Origin: Bradyrhizobium sp. 195
GTDB taxonomy: Bacteria; Pseudomonadota; Alphaproteobacteria; Rhizobiales; Xanthobacteraceae
Direction: 5' to 3'
Length of the DNA stretch: 64,000 nucleotides
Assembly: GCF_023101665.1 (NCBI RefSeq)
Contig: NZ_CP082161.1
Location: 1,302,001 to 1,366,000, forward strand
Position numbers and translations under genes: made by a program. Position 1 is the first letter of the stretch. Each line of letters starts with the position of its first letter. The notes beneath the pieces were generated by a model that was given only the letters and a program-made list of their open reading frames with translations, searched no databases and was not told the origin of the DNA. Positions 11,339-21,001 of this stretch are shown piece by piece.

Positions 11339-11955
11339 CAGCCGACGAAACTGTGCCGCCCGTCGCTCCGCACATCCGCCCGCTTGGGCCACTTATAGCG
11401 GCGAGGGATCTCGAGATTTGGCAGAGCGCCCTCGAGGCGCGTGCCGTAGCCGAGCGCAATCTGAAGCGGGTTCGCGGCTGGGCGCGCAGAGCTTATCAGA
11501 AGGAGCGTGCGCGCGGCCATGCCGAAGGGGTGAGGGCCGGCGCCGAGGAAATGGCACAGCTGGTCGCGCAGGCTGCCTCGGAAGTGGCACGACGAAGGGC
11601 CCTTTTGGAGCAGGAACTGTCAGCGCTCGTGATAGACATCGTAACTGATCTATTGGGCGATTTCGATCCCGGCGAGATGTTGGTGAGGACAGTTCGTCAC
11701 ACGATTTCGCACAGATATGGCGGGGCGAAACTGTCCCTTCATGCGTCCCCCATGGATGCTGATGTGCTTACGCGCGAATTTGCTGCCTGCGACGGACGGG
11801 AGGACCGGCCGGCGGTCCGAATTATTCCGGATCCGGCGCTGTCAGCGAACGAATGCGTGCTGTGGAGCGAATTTGGCAATATCCATCTCGGACTTGACGC
11901 GCAGCTCCGCGCACTGCGTTTGGGCTTTGGGTTAGATCATGAGGCAGGCGAATAG
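11335..11955 (+). CDS. nolV: T3SS ATPase stator NolV (RhcL/SctL)
   Basis: SctL homologue that tethers and controls the export ATPase RhcN, similar to flagellar FliH and ATP-synthase b/delta subunits. The 206 residues show a long basic-acidic helix (ARRAYQKERARGHAEGVRAG) with the small-residue spacing typical of this family, then the globular C-terminal domain (ALVIDIVTDLLGDFDPGEML). The start overlaps the nolU stop (ATGA) and the TAG stop shares a base with the GTG of rhcN. Confidence 0.9.
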   Translation: MTADETVPPVAPHIRPLGPLIAARDLEIWQSALEARAVAERNLKRVRGWARRAYQKERARGHAEGVRAGAEEMAQLVAQAASEVARRRALLEQELSALVIDIVTDLLGDFDPGEMLVRTVRHTISHRYGGAKLSLHASPMDADVLTREFAACDGREDRPAVRIIPDPALSANECVLWSEFGNIHLGLDAQLRALRLGFGLDHEAGE

Positions 11956-13313
11956 TGACGGCGCCGAGACCAGACCATAGCTGTCCTGATGGAGATGGGA
12001 CTCTGCACGCGGCGCTGGCTCGTCTGCGAACTACGGCAAGGCATGTGGACACGCGTGTCGTACGCGGGCGGATCACGCGGGCGATCGGCACGTTGATCCA
12101 TGCAGTTTTGCCGGATGCTCGTATTGGAGAAGTTTGTGTGCTCAAGGATCCGCGCACGGGATGGTCGCTTGAGGCCGAGGTGATCGGTCTCTTGCAGGAC
12201 GGCGTGTTGCTGACGCCGATCGGTGACCTGCAAGGCATGTCCGGCCGCGCAGAAGTCGTTGCCACTGGCCGAATGCACGAAGTGCCGGTCGGCCCCAATT
12301 TGCTTGGCCGGGTGATCGACAGCTTCGGCCGTCCCCTCGATGGCAAGGGCGCAGTCAAAGCCGTGGAGACGCGTCCGCTGCGCGGCAAAGCGCCAAATCC
12401 AATGACGAGGCGCATCATCGATCGCCCTCTGCCACTCGGTGTTCGCGCCTTGGATGGTCTTCTGACATGCGGCGAAGGCCAGCGCATCGGCATTTATGGA
12501 GAGCCTGGTGGCGGCAAGTCGACGTTATTGTCGCAGATCGTAAAAGGCGCGGTCGCTGACGTGACCGTGGTTGCGCTGATAGGCGAGCGTGGACGCGAAG
12601 TGCGTGAATTCATCGAGCGGCATCTTGGGGAGACAGCCCTCCGCCGCACGGTCGTCGTCGTTGAGACCTCCGATCGCTCAGCGACGGAGCGGGCGCAATG
12701 TGCTTATACGGCAACCGCGCTCGCCGAATATTTTCGCGAACAAGGGCTGCGCGTCGTTCTGATGATGGATTCATTGACGCGATTTAGCCGCGCTATGCGC
12801 GAGATCGGGCTTGCTGCCGGTGAGCCACCGACTCGCCGGGGCTTTCCTCCCTCTGTCTTTGCAATGTTGCCAGGTTTGCTGGAGCGCGCTGGTATGAGTG
12901 AGCGTGGCTCAATCACGGCCTTCTATACCGTGCTTGTGGAAGGTGACGGCACGGGCGATCCAATCGCCGAGGAAACGCGTGGCATTCTCGATGGTCATAT
13001 CGTTCTATCACGCTCTCTCGCGGCGCGGGCGCATTTCCCCGCCATCGATGTACTGTCGAGCCGCAGCCGCGTCATGGATGCCGTCGTATCTGCACCGCAT
13101 CGCAAGGCAGCATCCCTCTTCCGTGATCTTATCTCCCGTCATGCAGAGGCCGAATTTTTGATCAAGGTTGGCGAATACAAGCAAGGCAGCGATCCGCTGA
13201 CGGACCGAGCTGTCGCTTCGATCGATGATCTGCGCGAGTTTTTACGCCAAGGTGAAAACGATGAGTCCACTTTTGAGGAAACCGTCACATGGATGTGCCG
13301 TCTGACCGCATGA
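11955..13313 (+). CDS. rhcN: T3SS export ATPase RhcN
   Basis: SctN ATPase that unfolds and feeds substrates to the export gate. The 452-residue protein shows Walker A GEPGGGKST (about 182-190), GERGREVREFIE, the Walker B strand VVLMMDSLTRFSRA and the FliI/SctN signature PPSVFAMLPGLLERAG. A GTG start at 11955 shares one base with the nolV stop. The stop overlaps the next gene by ATGA. All residues expected for catalysis are present. Confidence 0.96.
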   Translation: MTAPRPDHSCPDGDGTLHAALARLRTTARHVDTRVVRGRITRAIGTLIHAVLPDARIGEVCVLKDPRTGWSLEAEVIGLLQDGVLLTPIGDLQGMSGRAEVVATGRMHEVPVGPNLLGRVIDSFGRPLDGKGAVKAVETRPLRGKAPNPMTRRIIDRPLPLGVRALDGLLTCGEGQRIGIYGEPGGGKSTLLSQIVKGAVADVTVVALIGERGREVREFIERHLGETALRRTVVVVETSDRSATERAQCAYTATALAEYFREQGLRVVLMMDSLTRFSRAMREIGLAAGEPPTRRGFPPSVFAMLPGLLERAGMSERGSITAFYTVLVEGDGTGDPIAEETRGILDGHIVLSRSLAARAHFPAIDVLSSRSRVMDAVVSAPHRKAASLFRDLISRHAEAEFLIKVGEYKQGSDPLTDRAVASIDDLREFLRQGENDESTFEETVTWMCRLTA

Positions 13314-13822
13314 GTTGCATACACGTTTCGAGCTTGCGGCAAGTGAAGGATATGCGCGAGCGTAGTGCTCGTAGTGAGTTGTCCAATATGGAAGCCAAGC
13401 GTCATATCGCGACCTCGGCCGCGGAGCACGCATGGCAGGAACTTGCAATTGCTGAAAAGCATCATACAGAGGCCCAGGCGGAGGTTTACCAACAATTGAT
13501 GTCGGTCGGTAGCTTGTCCGTCGTTGAACTCGATCATTGCCAGCTCACCCTTGAGAGGCTCGCGATTGAGATCACCTCGAAACGCCGCACACTTGAGGAG
13601 GCGCGTATCGCTCAAAAGCAGGCCGAGACAGCGGCATCCGAGAGGCGTGCGCACTGGGCGAAGCGTTTCGCAGCGACTCATAAATGGCGACAAATCGAGA
13701 CCGACGTCCGGCGTGCGGCCGATACCCATTCGGAAGTAACAGCCGAGCTAGAGGCTGATGATGAAGTCTTGCTTCGCCATGGGAGGGGTTTGCCCACGCC
13801 GGTGGCGGGCGGTTCAATTTGA
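13310..13822 (+). CDS. T3SS stalk protein, SctO family (y4yJ-like)
   Basis: SctO/YscO-type central stalk of the export ATPase, equivalent to FliJ. The 170-residue protein is almost entirely charged alpha-helix, as expected for a two-helix coiled coil (ATSAAEHAWQELAIAEKHHT, EITSKRRTLEEARIAQKQAE). It sits in the conserved position between rhcN and rhcQ, where NGR234 has y4yJ. The start at 13310 is chosen because its ATG overlaps the rhcN stop; an in-frame ATG at 13289 exists. Assignment depends on context plus helix pattern. Confidence 0.8.
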   Translation: MSCIHVSSLRQVKDMRERSARSELSNMEAKRHIATSAAEHAWQELAIAEKHHTEAQAEVYQQLMSVGSLSVVELDHCQLTLERLAIEITSKRRTLEEARIAQKQAETAASERRAHWAKRFAATHKWRQIETDVRRAADTHSEVTAELEADDEVLLRHGRGLPTPVAGGSI

Positions 13823-14934
13823 TGATCGCTAGTCCAGTTGGGAAGCAAATGCGCTGCCCTGTACAGCCGCCTCCTGCAACTCGCGCGGACGCATACGTGA
13901 GGTACGAGCCGGGCCAGAGTCTAACGCAGAGTCTCGTCTCGTGGCTCAACAGAAACGTGCGGCCCTCCGCCTCTTTGCGGAGTAATCTTTGTGACAAGCC
14001 GCTATCGGTGCGACTGGAACGAGTTGTGTGGCAGGAGGAGCCTCCGGCTCTGTCGATGCTCGATTGCGTTTGGGGCCTCGGCGATGATGCGCTCGTGTTG
14101 TCGATGCCGCATGCGCTTGCCGAGGCCTTGATCTCGACAGTACAGAGTGGCCTAGCTTTACTTTCCGAGCCAAGTCGTTCGCTGGTTCTCGAACTTGCAC
14201 TTGAACCGTTGCTCGCGCGCCTGGAGACTGAGACAGAGCAGCAACTGCGACTCCTTCATGTTGGAAAGGCCGAGAAGAACGGGCCTTATATCGAACTCGA
14301 CATCATCTACGGTCCGGTCAGTGGCAAAGGTCGCCTATTTCTTTTCTCGCCTCTTGATGGACCGATGCCGCCGGCGTTCCGCGCCTTAGGCGAGCTGCTC
14401 GGACAATTGCCGCGACAGTTGTGTGAGGTTTCCGCACAGTTACCCGTTACAGTTGCGGGAGAGATCGGCTCCCTCCGGGCGTCAGCCTCGCTTCTTCGCA
14501 AAACGCGTAAGGGCGACGCTTTGTTGCCGGATGTAATGCCATTCGCCCGCGGTCAGATCATCCTCACTGCGGGCCGGTTATGGACTGCGGCAGATGTCAC
14601 TGGCAACCGCCTGATCCTGCACGGACCGTTTCGCTTGCGGCCGCGCCCCCTGGAGTATGCGCATATGACGACACTACCCGGTTCACAGCAGCCGCCTTCG
14701 GAAGCCGATCTCGACGATATTGAGATTTCGCTTGTCTTCGAATGCGGCCGCTGGCCCATCACGCTGGGAGCCTTGAGAAGCATCAGCGAAGGATATGTAT
14801 TCGAACTTGGCCGGCCGGTCGATGGCCCGGTCGATATCCTTGCAAACGGCGTACGTATCGGGGGTGGTGACATAGTACGTATTGGGGACGAGCTCGGCGT
14901 TAGACTGCGTGGCGGGTTAGCGCGCAATGACTAA
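13819..14934 (+). CDS. rhcQ: T3SS cytoplasmic ring (C-ring) protein RhcQ
   Basis: SctQ sorting-platform protein related to flagellar FliM/FliN. The 371-residue protein ends with the SpoA (surface presentation of antigens) domain (LDDIEISLVFECGRWPITLG, then FELGRPVDGPVDILANGVRI, GGGDIVRIGDELGVRL), with the expected Gly-rich turns. The N-terminal 270 residues are variable, as in the family. The start overlaps the preceding gene by ATGA, and the 3' end overlaps rhcR by 8 bp. Confidence 0.92.
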   Translation: MMIASPVGKQMRCPVQPPPATRADAYVRYEPGQSLTQSLVSWLNRNVRPSASLRSNLCDKPLSVRLERVVWQEEPPALSMLDCVWGLGDDALVLSMPHALAEALISTVQSGLALLSEPSRSLVLELALEPLLARLETETEQQLRLLHVGKAEKNGPYIELDIIYGPVSGKGRLFLFSPLDGPMPPAFRALGELLGQLPRQLCEVSAQLPVTVAGEIGSLRASASLLRKTRKGDALLPDVMPFARGQIILTAGRLWTAADVTGNRLILHGPFRLRPRPLEYAHMTTLPGSQQPPSEADLDDIEISLVFECGRWPITLGALRSISEGYVFELGRPVDGPVDILANGVRIGGGDIVRIGDELGVRLRGGLARND

Positions 14935-15592
14935 CATTGAACCAGCAATACTGCCGCTTCTTGCGGTCACGGCCGCGCTCGGCTTGTTGGTCTTCGCTGT
15001 GGTCACGACCACGGCGTTCGTAAAGGTATCTGTCGTTCTCTTCCTCGTTCGCAATGCGCTTGGGACCCAGTCGATTCCACCGAACATCGTTCTATACGGC
15101 GCAGCATTGATGCTCACCGCCTTCACGAGCGCCCCCGTCTTTGAGCAGAGCTACAATCGAGTCGCCGATCTGCAGCTCCGCTATCAAACGCTCGAGGATT
15201 GGGTAGCCGCTGCGAAAGAGGGGCAGGAGCCGCTGCGAGGCTATCTCAAGAACTTCACCAATGAAGAACAGCGAGGCTTCTTCCTGTCCTCGACCGAACG
15301 TGTCTGGCCGGAAGAGATGCGCGGCAGAGCCACAGCCGATGATTTTGTCATTCTCGTCCCATCTTTTCTAATCTCAGAACTCAAGCGTGCCTTCGAAATC
15401 GGGTTTTTACTATACCTTCCGTTTATCACTATCGATCTGATCGTAACGACCATTCTGATGGCCATGGGCATGTCAATGGTGTCTCCGACAGTGATCTCAG
15501 TTCCTTTCAAACTATTTCTATTCGTGGCGATTGACGGCTGGTCGCGGCTTATGCACGGGCTAGTGCTGAGCTATACAACACCTGGAGGGTGA
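14927..15592 (+). CDS. rhcR: T3SS export-gate protein RhcR
   Basis: SctR/FliP-family inner-membrane export-gate protein. The 221 residues contain four hydrophobic segments: at about 5-35 (VTAALGLLVFAVVTTTAFVK), 50-70, 155-180 (FLLYLPFITIDLIVTTIL) and 195-215. Signature stretches VVLFLVRNALGTQSIPPNI and LVPSFLISELKRAFEIGF are present. Together with RhcS and RhcT it should form the helical R5-S4-T1 gate. It overlaps rhcQ and is followed at once by rhcS. Confidence 0.95.
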   Translation: MTNIEPAILPLLAVTAALGLLVFAVVTTTAFVKVSVVLFLVRNALGTQSIPPNIVLYGAALMLTAFTSAPVFEQSYNRVADLQLRYQTLEDWVAAAKEGQEPLRGYLKNFTNEEQRGFFLSSTERVWPEEMRGRATADDFVILVPSFLISELKRAFEIGFLLYLPFITIDLIVTTILMAMGMSMVSPTVISVPFKLFLFVAIDGWSRLMHGLVLSYTTPGG

Positions 15593-15594
15593 GC

Positions 15595-15870
15595 ATGGAT
15601 GAGGCCACTATTCTCCCTTATATGAGCCGATCACTGGTGCTTTTCATGACCTGGGTTCTGCCTCCGCTCATTGCAGCGGCGGTCGCCGAAACCGTCATCG
15701 GCATCATCCAGGCGGCAACGCAGATCCAGGATCAGACATTGCCACTGACTGTGAAGCTTTTGGTCATTGTTGGGATTATAGCTTTGTTTTCTCCGGTGCT
15801 GAGCGTCCCGCTCATCGAACAAGCCAAGCAGATCTTCACTGATTTTCCCGCGCTCACGACGGGCTACTAG
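15595..15870 (+). CDS. rhcS: T3SS export-gate protein RhcS
   Basis: SctS/FliQ-family gate subunit of 91 residues with two transmembrane helices ([20 protein letters not shown] and [19 protein letters not shown]) joined by the conserved loop [14 protein letters not shown]. The ATG at 15595 is preferred because a GGAGGG site lies 7 nt upstream; a GTG at 15589 overlapping the rhcR stop is the alternative. It lies between rhcR and rhcT as in all Rhc operons. Confidence 0.94.
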   Translation: MDEATILPYMSRSLVLFMTWVLPPLIAAAVAETVIGIIQAATQIQDQTLPLTVKLLVIVGIIALFSPVLSVPLIEQAKQIFTDFPALTTGY

Positions 15871-15880
15871 CAGCGCCGGC

Positions 15881-16702
15881 ATGTATGATCTGTCAACCAC
15901 TGGCACGCAAAGTCTGATCCAGGCGACCATCGAACTCGTCGTTGCTGCCAGCCTTGGTGCGGCCCGCCCCGTGGGCATTATGCTGGTGCTTCCCGTATTT
16001 ACGCGTGCGCAGATCGGGGGCCTGATCCGCGGTTGCCTGGCCGTTGCGCTCGAACTACCATACTTGGCGCACATCGCCGATCGTCTGAGGGAGCTAGATC
16101 CGGACACCCGTCTGCTCAACATCCCGCTACTCGGTCTTAAGGAGACGTGTGTCGGCCTGCTGATCGGCGCCCTGCTCAGTATTCCCCTCTGGAGTCTTCA
16201 GGCCGTCGGCGAGTTCATCGACGCGCAAAGGGGCATCAGCAGCGTGGTCACTCCCGCCGATCCCGCGACACGCAGTCAGGCTTCGGCGACGGGACTGCTT
16301 ATCGGTACCACCGCGATCACCATCTTCGTCGTATCGGGTGGCCTGCAAACCATGATCAGCGCACTTTACGGCAGCTATCTGGTTTGGCCGGCTTATCAGC
16401 TTGGACCCACGCTGAGCATGCAAGGGACACTGGAGTTGTGGGGCGTGCTCGACAGCATCATACGTACCGCCGTCCTGGTCTCTGGACCGGTGGTAGCTTT
16501 CCTCTTGCTGGCCGATATATCAGCGCTCCTGCTCGGGCGCTTTGCGCCGCAATTCAACCCGCGGGACCTATCTTTGACGATCAAGAATATAGGCTTTGCG
16601 ATCGTCATGGTCACTTATACGATCTATCTCATCGAATACATGCAATCCGAAATCATTCAGTCGAGCCGAGAGCTGGAGAGGCTTGAAAGGAAACTGAAGT
16701 GA
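15881..16702 (+). CDS. rhcT: T3SS export-gate protein RhcT
   Basis: SctT/FliR-family gate protein of 273 residues with about six hydrophobic segments, including [20 protein letters not shown]. It has the family motif [14 protein letters not shown] and the C-terminal segment [20 protein letters not shown]. The ATG follows rhcS by 10 nt and the stop overlaps the GTG start of rhcU (GTGA). It appears intact. Confidence 0.94.
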   Translation: MYDLSTTGTQSLIQATIELVVAASLGAARPVGIMLVLPVFTRAQIGGLIRGCLAVALELPYLAHIADRLRELDPDTRLLNIPLLGLKETCVGLLIGALLSIPLWSLQAVGEFIDAQRGISSVVTPADPATRSQASATGLLIGTTAITIFVVSGGLQTMISALYGSYLVWPAYQLGPTLSMQGTLELWGVLDSIIRTAVLVSGPVVAFLLLADISALLLGRFAPQFNPRDLSLTIKNIGFAIVMVTYTIYLIEYMQSEIIQSSRELERLERKLK

Positions 16703-17736
16703 GCGACACGAGCGAAGAGAAAACGCTCGCCCCCACTGAAAAGAAGCTAAGCGATTCGCGCAAGAAAGGCGTGGTTCCGCATAGCACGGATCTAGTCAGG
16801 GCCCTCAGCGCTTGCGCCGGTCTCGGCTATCTCTGGATAGAAGCGAGTTCCATCTACGACAAATGTCGTGAAGCGCTCATGCTGACTGACAAGCTGCTTG
16901 ATAAGCCGTTCAATATTGCGGTCGATCTTGCGCTCGGCGTCTTGCCCGAACTTGGACTGAGAATTGTTGGCCCGCTTCTTGGGAGTATGGTCACCTGCGC
17001 AATTCTGACGACGGTCCTGGCCAATGGTGGATTAGTGTTCTCCTCGGAGCCGATGACGCCGAAATTCGAAAACATTGATCCCATCAACGGACTGAAGCGC
17101 ATCGCTTCTTTGCGTTCCCTCATCGAGCTTGGCAAGACCTTGTTCAAGGTCTTCTGCCTCGGCGCGATCTTTCTCCTCGTCGTTGTCGGCGCGTGGAAGA
17201 CACTGGTGTATCTGCCGGTTTGTGGCACGGGCTGCTTCGAGTTCGTGTTCATTCAAGTGAAACTGTTGATCGGGATTGCAAGTGGTGCATTTCTGATCGG
17301 CGGATTGGTCGATCTCCTCGTCCAGCGCTGGTTGTTTTTGCGCGGCATGCGCATGACTAAGAGCGATATGAAGCGCGAGGACAAGGAGCAGCAAGGCAGT
17401 CCGGAGGTGAAACGCGAACACCGACGCCTTCGGCGGGAGCAGGCGAGCGAGTCTCCACTCGGCGTGCGTCGCGCGACATTGATCTTGACTGGACGCGAGC
17501 TGCTGGTCGGGGTACGCTACATCCGTGGCGAAACGGGCGTCCCGGTCCTGGTTTGCCGCGGCGATGGCGAGGCGGCTTCACGGCTCTTTGATGAAGCGAG
17601 GCGCCTTCGTCTCAGTATCGTCGATGATCACGTCCTGGTCCGTGAGCTAATCCGCAACACTATCCTTGGCAATTCCATTCCTGTCCAGTATTTCGAGGCT
17701 GTCGCAAAAGCTCTCCTTGCCGCCGGCCAAGTCTAG
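16699..17736 (+). CDS. rhcU: T3SS export-gate/substrate-switch protein RhcU
   Basis: SctU/FlhB-family protein of 345 residues. The N-terminus [19 protein letters not shown] is the classic SctU opening, four membrane segments follow, and a cytoplasmic linker [19 protein letters not shown] leads into the autocleavage domain. The oddity is that the NPTH autocleavage motif expected after a V/I-V-T stretch is absent: residues about 261-270 read [10 protein letters not shown], so N-P-T-H is replaced by G-R-E with one residue fewer. The flanking strand and VGVRYIRGE are conserved, so the alignment is clear. The gene is otherwise intact. The change may be shared by Rhc systems or special to this strain. 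Confidence 0.93.
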   Translation: MSDTSEEKTLAPTEKKLSDSRKKGVVPHSTDLVRALSACAGLGYLWIEASSIYDKCREALMLTDKLLDKPFNIAVDLALGVLPELGLRIVGPLLGSMVTCAILTTVLANGGLVFSSEPMTPKFENIDPINGLKRIASLRSLIELGKTLFKVFCLGAIFLLVVVGAWKTLVYLPVCGTGCFEFVFIQVKLLIGIASGAFLIGGLVDLLVQRWLFLRGMRMTKSDMKREDKEQQGSPEVKREHRRLRREQASESPLGVRRATLILTGRELLVGVRYIRGETGVPVLVCRGDGEAASRLFDEARRLRLSIVDDHVLVRELIRNTILGNSIPVQYFEAVAKALLAAGQV

Positions 17737-17779
17737 TTCGTGTTGTGAATGAGGTCGCATCGAATGACTGATGTTCTCG

Positions 17780-18442
17780 CTATCGAGACGGCTGCACGGT
17801 CTGGGTGCCGGCAGACGTGGGATCTGATAGCGGCTTGTTGTTAGCTATACCCAAGCTGCTGTTATTGCCGGTCGCGAAGGCTTTGTATGTGGCAACGGGA
17901 ATGGCCGCGCGATTGCCATCACTCGGCACAACGGCCTGATTGTCAATCAAGTCGCGCGGATCGTTGACCATGCCCGCCAAGTTGTTGCGGATCGAGCAGC
18001 CAAGCGTCGGATCGAAAGAATTGTCGTTCACGGAAGGGCCGACGATCGCAATCGACGGACAAACGGGAGGCTGCGCCTCGTACGTAATCGCCTCGATTCG
18101 GGCGGCAGAGCCATCACGCCTATCGATGAATGGACCGTACAGGCGGATGTTGTGAGCGTCGACGCCCACTGCGCGGGCCTCAGCTGCTATCTGCGCCCCG
18201 AGCCGACGTGAGCCGACGATATCAAGATGGAGCGCGTCATACCGACCGCGACTGGTACTCGCTATGAAATAGCGCAGACGCTGCCGTTCGGGCCCTCCAA
18301 GGGTCTGTAACAGTAAGACGTTCTTCTCCTGTTCAACCAGGATCGCTTGCGCGCTCGGTTCGAGGTAAGTCGGCGCGGTGCTTGCGCAGCCACCTAGACT
18401 GGCCGTCAGACAGATGAGGGGACGCACGAATCGTAATCTCAT
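17780..18442 (-). CDS. CpaD-like pilus lipoprotein of the T3SS locus (y4xK-like)
   Basis: Lipoprotein of 220 residues: signal peptide with lipobox LTASLGGC, then a CpaD-type region (ILVEQEKNVLLLQTLGGPER) and a C-terminal part reading PPVCPSIAIVGPSVNDNSFD and NNLAGMVNDPRDLI, which is typical of Tad pilus lipoproteins of the CpaD family. It is the third gene of the ttsI-rhcC2 operon, matching the y4xI-y4xJ-y4xK order in NGR234. The start at 18442 is chosen for the signal peptide; the open frame upstream has no homology and overlaps rhcC2. It probably supports assembly of RhcC2 in the outer membrane (inference). Confidence 0.8.
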   Translation of the reverse strand: MRLRFVRPLICLTASLGGCASTAPTYLEPSAQAILVEQEKNVLLLQTLGGPERQRLRYFIASTSRGRYDALHLDIVGSRRLGAQIAAEARAVGVDAHNIRLYGPFIDRRDGSAARIEAITYEAQPPVCPSIAIVGPSVNDNSFDPTLGCSIRNNLAGMVNDPRDLIDNQAVVPSDGNRAAIPVATYKAFATGNNSSLGIANNKPLSDPTSAGTQTVQPSR

Positions 18443-18453
18443 TGGTCGAATCC

Positions 18454-19938
18454 TCATTCGATGATGTGGCCGGTGCCCCTTATCGCGCCTGGTACGCTCA
18501 TCGGGGGAGCACTGCGAACAGGCGAGCGCGTTGCCAATGTGTTCGTCAGACTGCGCGCGAGGTCTGAGGGCGGAGCGATGCGGTCGGTGGGCACACTCAT
18601 CTGCTTCGAGTTCGATCTTGGCCGCACGACGTAAGGCGTGACGATGATCACGAGTTCCGTCTCCTCCTGTTGAAATGACGATGAGCGAAATAGCGCACCA
18701 AGAATCGGAACGTCGCCGAGCCAAGGGAAAGTCGTGATCTCAGTGCTGAAGTTGCGCCGGATAAGCCCACCAATTGCAAAGCTCTGGCCGCTGGCGAGCT
18801 CGACGACCGTGTTGGCACGCCGGGTGGAGAGAGCCGGCACGGAGATGCCGTTGATGTTGACAGCACCTTGTGACGAGAGTTCGCTGACTTCAGGCTTCAC
18901 GCGGATATTGATCTGATTGTTACTGAGAACGGTCGGCACAAACTCCAGGCTGACGCCGAAGTGACGGAACTCGACAGAGACCTGCCGATTGTCCTGCAAC
19001 ACCGGAATGGGAAATTCGCCGCCGGCGAGGAAGCTGGCGGATTCGCCTGACATTGCGGTGAGGTTCGGTTCAGCAAGTACGGAAGCGAGGCGCTCGTGAG
19101 CCAGTGCATCGAGCATAGCGCTGACGTTCACATGGCCAGTGTTGACTCCCATCTTCGCCGTACCGCCGCCCTGCGCCGCGCCGTATCCACCACCACTGCC
19201 ACTGACCAAGCCGAGAGTGAAAGGGCCAGCTTGACCGGAAGCGGAGAGGTTGACGCCGAGCTCCTTCATGGCGCTCCGGGAGACCTCCGCCACCCGCACG
19301 CTCAGATTCACCTGCAATGACCCAGCCACCTGAATCTTGTTGACGACGAGCGCACCAGACCCAAGAAACTGCTCGGTCACTTTCATGGCTATATCCACGA
19401 TCTCCGCATTGGGCGCCGTACCGCTAAGGATGGCCCCGCGCGGGGTGTAGCTTACCTGGATGGGATAGTCGCCGACCTGGGCTTTCAGTGCGGCGCGCAG
19501 ATCCTCGATCGGCTGCGTGACGACAACACGCAGTTCAGCGAGAGCCTCCCCGCCCTCGTTCAGTGCGAACAAGCTGGTCCGCCCGGATTTTTTGCCGAAA
19601 ACGAAGATGGTCTTGTTCGAAGGTGCCTGATAGTCCGCGACCGTAGGATCGGCGACAAAGATGCTCGCAGCTGGCGCAGGCAGATGAATCGTCTTACCGA
19701 ACGAAGAGGAAAGGGTCAGCGTTCCGCTAATGCCGTCAGGAGCCGTACGCTGCGGCCCGCCTACATCATCCCGCTTGATCTGAGCTACGGCAGCAGCCGG
19801 GAATAGCAGGACGACCACGCACAAAAGCTGCGAAAGACAAGGAAGAAAGGTGGACGAAAGGCCGTTGGCGGCGATCGATCCTCGAGTGACGCCGGCATGC
19901 TTGTCAAGAATGATGCTCAAGATGGTCTTTTCTTTCAA
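18454..19938 (-). CDS. rhcC2: T3SS outer-membrane secretin RhcC2 (CpaC-like)
   Basis: Second half of the split rhizobial secretin. The 494-residue precursor has a long signal region (QLLCVVVLLFPAAAVAQ), a pilus/secretin N-domain (TIHLPAPAASIFVADPTVAD, FVFGKKSGRTSLFALNEGGE) more like Tad CpaC than classical SctC, a BON-like segment, and the C-terminal secretin gate (LAEPNLTAMSGESASFLAGG, TTFPWLGDVPILGALFRSSS, ETELVIIVTPYVV). It lies between ttsI and the CpaD-like lipoprotein gene with 10-11 bp gaps, so the three are one operon. The RhcC2 name follows the gene order. Confidence 0.9.
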   Translation of the reverse strand: MKEKTILSIILDKHAGVTRGSIAANGLSSTFLPCLSQLLCVVVLLFPAAAVAQIKRDDVGGPQRTAPDGISGTLTLSSSFGKTIHLPAPAASIFVADPTVADYQAPSNKTIFVFGKKSGRTSLFALNEGGEALAELRVVVTQPIEDLRAALKAQVGDYPIQVSYTPRGAILSGTAPNAEIVDIAMKVTEQFLGSGALVVNKIQVAGSLQVNLSVRVAEVSRSAMKELGVNLSASGQAGPFTLGLVSGSGGGYGAAQGGGTAKMGVNTGHVNVSAMLDALAHERLASVLAEPNLTAMSGESASFLAGGEFPIPVLQDNRQVSVEFRHFGVSLEFVPTVLSNNQINIRVKPEVSELSSQGAVNINGISVPALSTRRANTVVELASGQSFAIGGLIRRNFSTEITTFPWLGDVPILGALFRSSSFQQEETELVIIVTPYVVRPRSNSKQMSVPTDRIAPPSDLARSLTNTLATRSPVRSAPPMSVPGAIRGTGHIIE

Positions 19939-19948
19939 GTTCGATTGA

Positions 19949-20638
19949 CTACGCGGTCGATGCCGCGCATTTCAATTCAAGGACGTAGCCGATCCCGCGC
20001 GCGGTTTTGATCCGTAGCGTCGCACCGGACTGACTCAAATGACCGCGCAAACGATAGATTCCGACCTCAAGCGCATTGGTGGAGACCTCGTCGTCAAATG
20101 CATAGAGGCTATCCTCCAACGACGCGCGAGCCACGGTGCGGCCGGCGCGGCTGAGCAGATGTTCGAGAATGCACACCTCGCGGCGGGCAATCTTCAGCGG
20201 TCGACCATTGACCGATGCTTGCCGACCGATCGAATCGAATCGTAGATTGCCAAAGGTAACGATGGGGGCCGTCATTTGCGTTGATCGGCGCAGAGTAGCG
20301 CGCATCCGTGCGATGAGTTCATCAGTAGATACGGGCTTGGGCAGGAAGTCGTCCGCACCGCCATTAAATAGCGCTATCCGCCTACCGAGCTCGTTGAAGT
20401 TACTCATCATCACGGCAGGCACCGAATGTCCGTCACGTCTCAACTGCTTCAGCCAATCCAAGCCGTCTCCATCCGGTAGAACCAACTCGAGCAAGAGAAT
20501 GTCATAGCTGGCGCAACAAAAAGCGGCGGCCGCCTCGTCCAGGGTGCACGCTACGTCAACGGCAAAACCGCAATCGGAGAGCGCATCTTGTACAACGCGC
20601 GCAGGGTCCGTCTCATGATCAACGAGTAGCGTTCGCAT
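19949..20638 (-). CDS. ttsI: T3SS transcriptional activator TtsI
   Basis: Response-regulator-like activator that binds tts boxes and turns on T3SS and effector genes. The 229-residue protein has an N-terminal receiver domain and a C-terminal winged helix of the OmpR type (LEVGIYRLRGHLSQSGATLR, TARGIGYVLELK). The phospho-acceptor Asp is replaced by Glu (E51 in DILLLELVLPDGDG), a known TtsI trait suggesting activity without phosphorylation. The start at 20638 (MRTLLVDHE) is used; upstream codons in frame are not receiver-like. A nod box about 365-410 nt upstream reads toward the gene, so NodD and flavonoids should control it. Confidence 0.95.
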   Translation of the reverse strand: MRTLLVDHETDPARVVQDALSDCGFAVDVACTLDEAAAAFCCASYDILLLELVLPDGDGLDWLKQLRRDGHSVPAVMMSNFNELGRRIALFNGGADDFLPKPVSTDELIARMRATLRRSTQMTAPIVTFGNLRFDSIGRQASVNGRPLKIARREVCILEHLLSRAGRTVARASLEDSLYAFDDEVSTNALEVGIYRLRGHLSQSGATLRIKTARGIGYVLELKCAASTA

Positions 20639-21001
20639 TCCACGACCTCCTATCAAGTCACGCCAAGACAACCACCACGTCACGTTCGAGCATGACCACT
20701 CCCGAGCGGAATTGAACAGTCCGGCCTCCACGTAAGCGTTGGAATCCGGAATAGACGAAGAGCAGAGGTACTGGCGAATCGCATACTGGATCGGGATTCC
20801 ATTGTAAGCTCGACTGGCGTTGTTCACTGTCTCACGTGGCGCGCATGCATCTTGGTGACGTCGAATGTGCTCTTGTCACCGGGACATAGGCGGCAATCAA
20901 TCAAATGCATCGATAGGCGGGCAGCACCCCGCTCAGCGCCGGAACAATCCCGGCAGTTGTCGCCGACATCGTGAGGTCGAGATGATTGCCGAGAACACAT
21001 T

